NCBI RefSeq assembly: GCF_042678385.1
Contig: NZ_JBHUDY010000001.1
Span: 1,736,001-1,800,000 of the forward strand
Direction: 5' to 3'
Origin: Sphingomonas_B tabacisoli
Lineage (GTDB): Bacteria > Pseudomonadota > Alphaproteobacteria > Sphingomonadales > Sphingomonadaceae
DNA length: 64,000 nt
The notes below the pieces were generated by a model, which was given only the letters and a program-made list of their open reading frames with translations, did no database searches and was not told the DNA's origin. Below are positions 63,707 through 64,000 of the stretch, one piece after another; position 1 is the stretch's first letter, and each line of letters begins with the position of its first letter. The position numbers were made by a program, and so were the translations under genes.

Positions 63707-64000
63707 ATGAAAAGGCTTGGGCTGGATATCGGCACCAACAGCATTGGCTGGTGCCTGACCGAAGACGATGCGCGGATCGTGGACATCGGGGTCCGCATCT
63801 TCAGCGATGGGCGCGATCCGAAGTCCGGCGCATCGCTTGCGGTCGATCGTCGTGCTGCCCGCGCGATGCGGCGGCGGCGGGATCGGTATCTCGGACGACG
63901 TTCAGCATTCCTGAAGGCGCTGAAGCGCTACGGGCTTATGCCTGCCGATGCGAGTGAGGCGAAGCTGCTTGCCGAGCGCGATCCCTATGAGCTCCGCGCC
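63707..64000 (+). CDS. cas9: CRISPR-associated endonuclease Cas9, N-terminal 98 residues (runs off the window)
   Basis: Cas9 is the RNA-guided DNA nuclease of type II CRISPR systems. The visible part begins KRLGLDIGTNSIGWCL, the RuvC-I motif with catalytic D7, and continues with the arginine-rich bridge helix (AARAMRRRRDRYLGRRSAFL) that binds the guide RNA. AAGGGGG lies before the ATG at 63707. Type II-C is suggested by the short compact N-terminus typical of alphaproteobacterial Cas9, but cas1, cas2, the array and the tracrRNA are not in the window. The 160-base upstream gap has lower GC than its surroundings. Confidence 0.93.
   Translation, partial: MKRLGLDIGTNSIGWCLTEDDARIVDIGVRIFSDGRDPKSGASLAVDRRAARAMRRRRDRYLGRRSAFLKALKRYGLMPADASEAKLLAERDPYELRA

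Overview
The window is a GC-rich chromosomal segment that looks like an alphaproteobacterium of the sphingomonad group. This rests on gene content: several TonB-dependent receptors, a large NAD-specific glutamate dehydrogenase, a class II DAHP synthase, a glutathione-dependent formaldehyde pathway, and Fec-type signalling. No species can be assigned. Coding density is very high and no gene-free stretch reaches 300 bases. Most other long open frames are antisense shadows caused by the GC content.

Layout. 1-2466 (minus): translation operon rpsB-tsf-pyrH, with palindromic repeat clusters in both gaps. 2675-4357: a small membrane protein, then psd-pssA for phosphatidylethanolamine synthesis. 4490-6233: isocitrate dehydrogenase, a small ORF and a candidate sRNA with a strong terminator. 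6232-11666 (minus): a metallo-beta-lactamase/GAF fusion, a six-helix adenylate cyclase with GAF and PAS domains, and glucokinase, with almost no gaps. 11814-12818: a secreted DNase I-like phosphohydrolase.

12824-21397 (minus): tRNA-Glu, ECF sigma factor, FecR anti-sigma factor, STN-type TonB receptor, DUF2334 deacetylase, two GT4 glycosyltransferases, a flippase-like membrane protein, a DUF2141 protein and a 51-residue ORF, nearly all overlapping. This links Fec-type surface signalling to a glycan gene set. 21502-26651: a GH43-like enzyme with an insertion, a phytanoyl-CoA dioxygenase-like protein, and the formaldehyde genes fghA, a VOC gene and frmA, with a methyltransferase gene.

26752-36885 is the most distinctive block: a CHAT-protease/TPR protein, a 1859-residue filamentous-haemagglutinin-type exoprotein and its FhaC/ShlB-type outer-membrane transporter. 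They are translationally coupled through two identical 10-nt overlaps. A small exported protein faces them. The exoprotein carries a 1047-bp in-frame tandem duplication.

37042-49303 (plus): an FAD-dependent oxidoreductase, a pseudouridine synthase, an RNase H-like protein, a LolA-like periplasmic protein, and two exported ~1070-residue BNR/sortilin-like propellers flanking a TonB receptor. 49329-56838: cardiolipin synthase, a PAS protein and NAD-glutamate dehydrogenase. 56843-59707: an iron-uptake pair (TonB receptor plus PepSY membrane protein) behind a Fur-box-like site. 59781-63546: small exported proteins, class II DAHP synthase and a TonB-like protein. The window ends inside the first 98 codons of a cas9 gene, so a type II CRISPR-Cas locus continues past the right edge.
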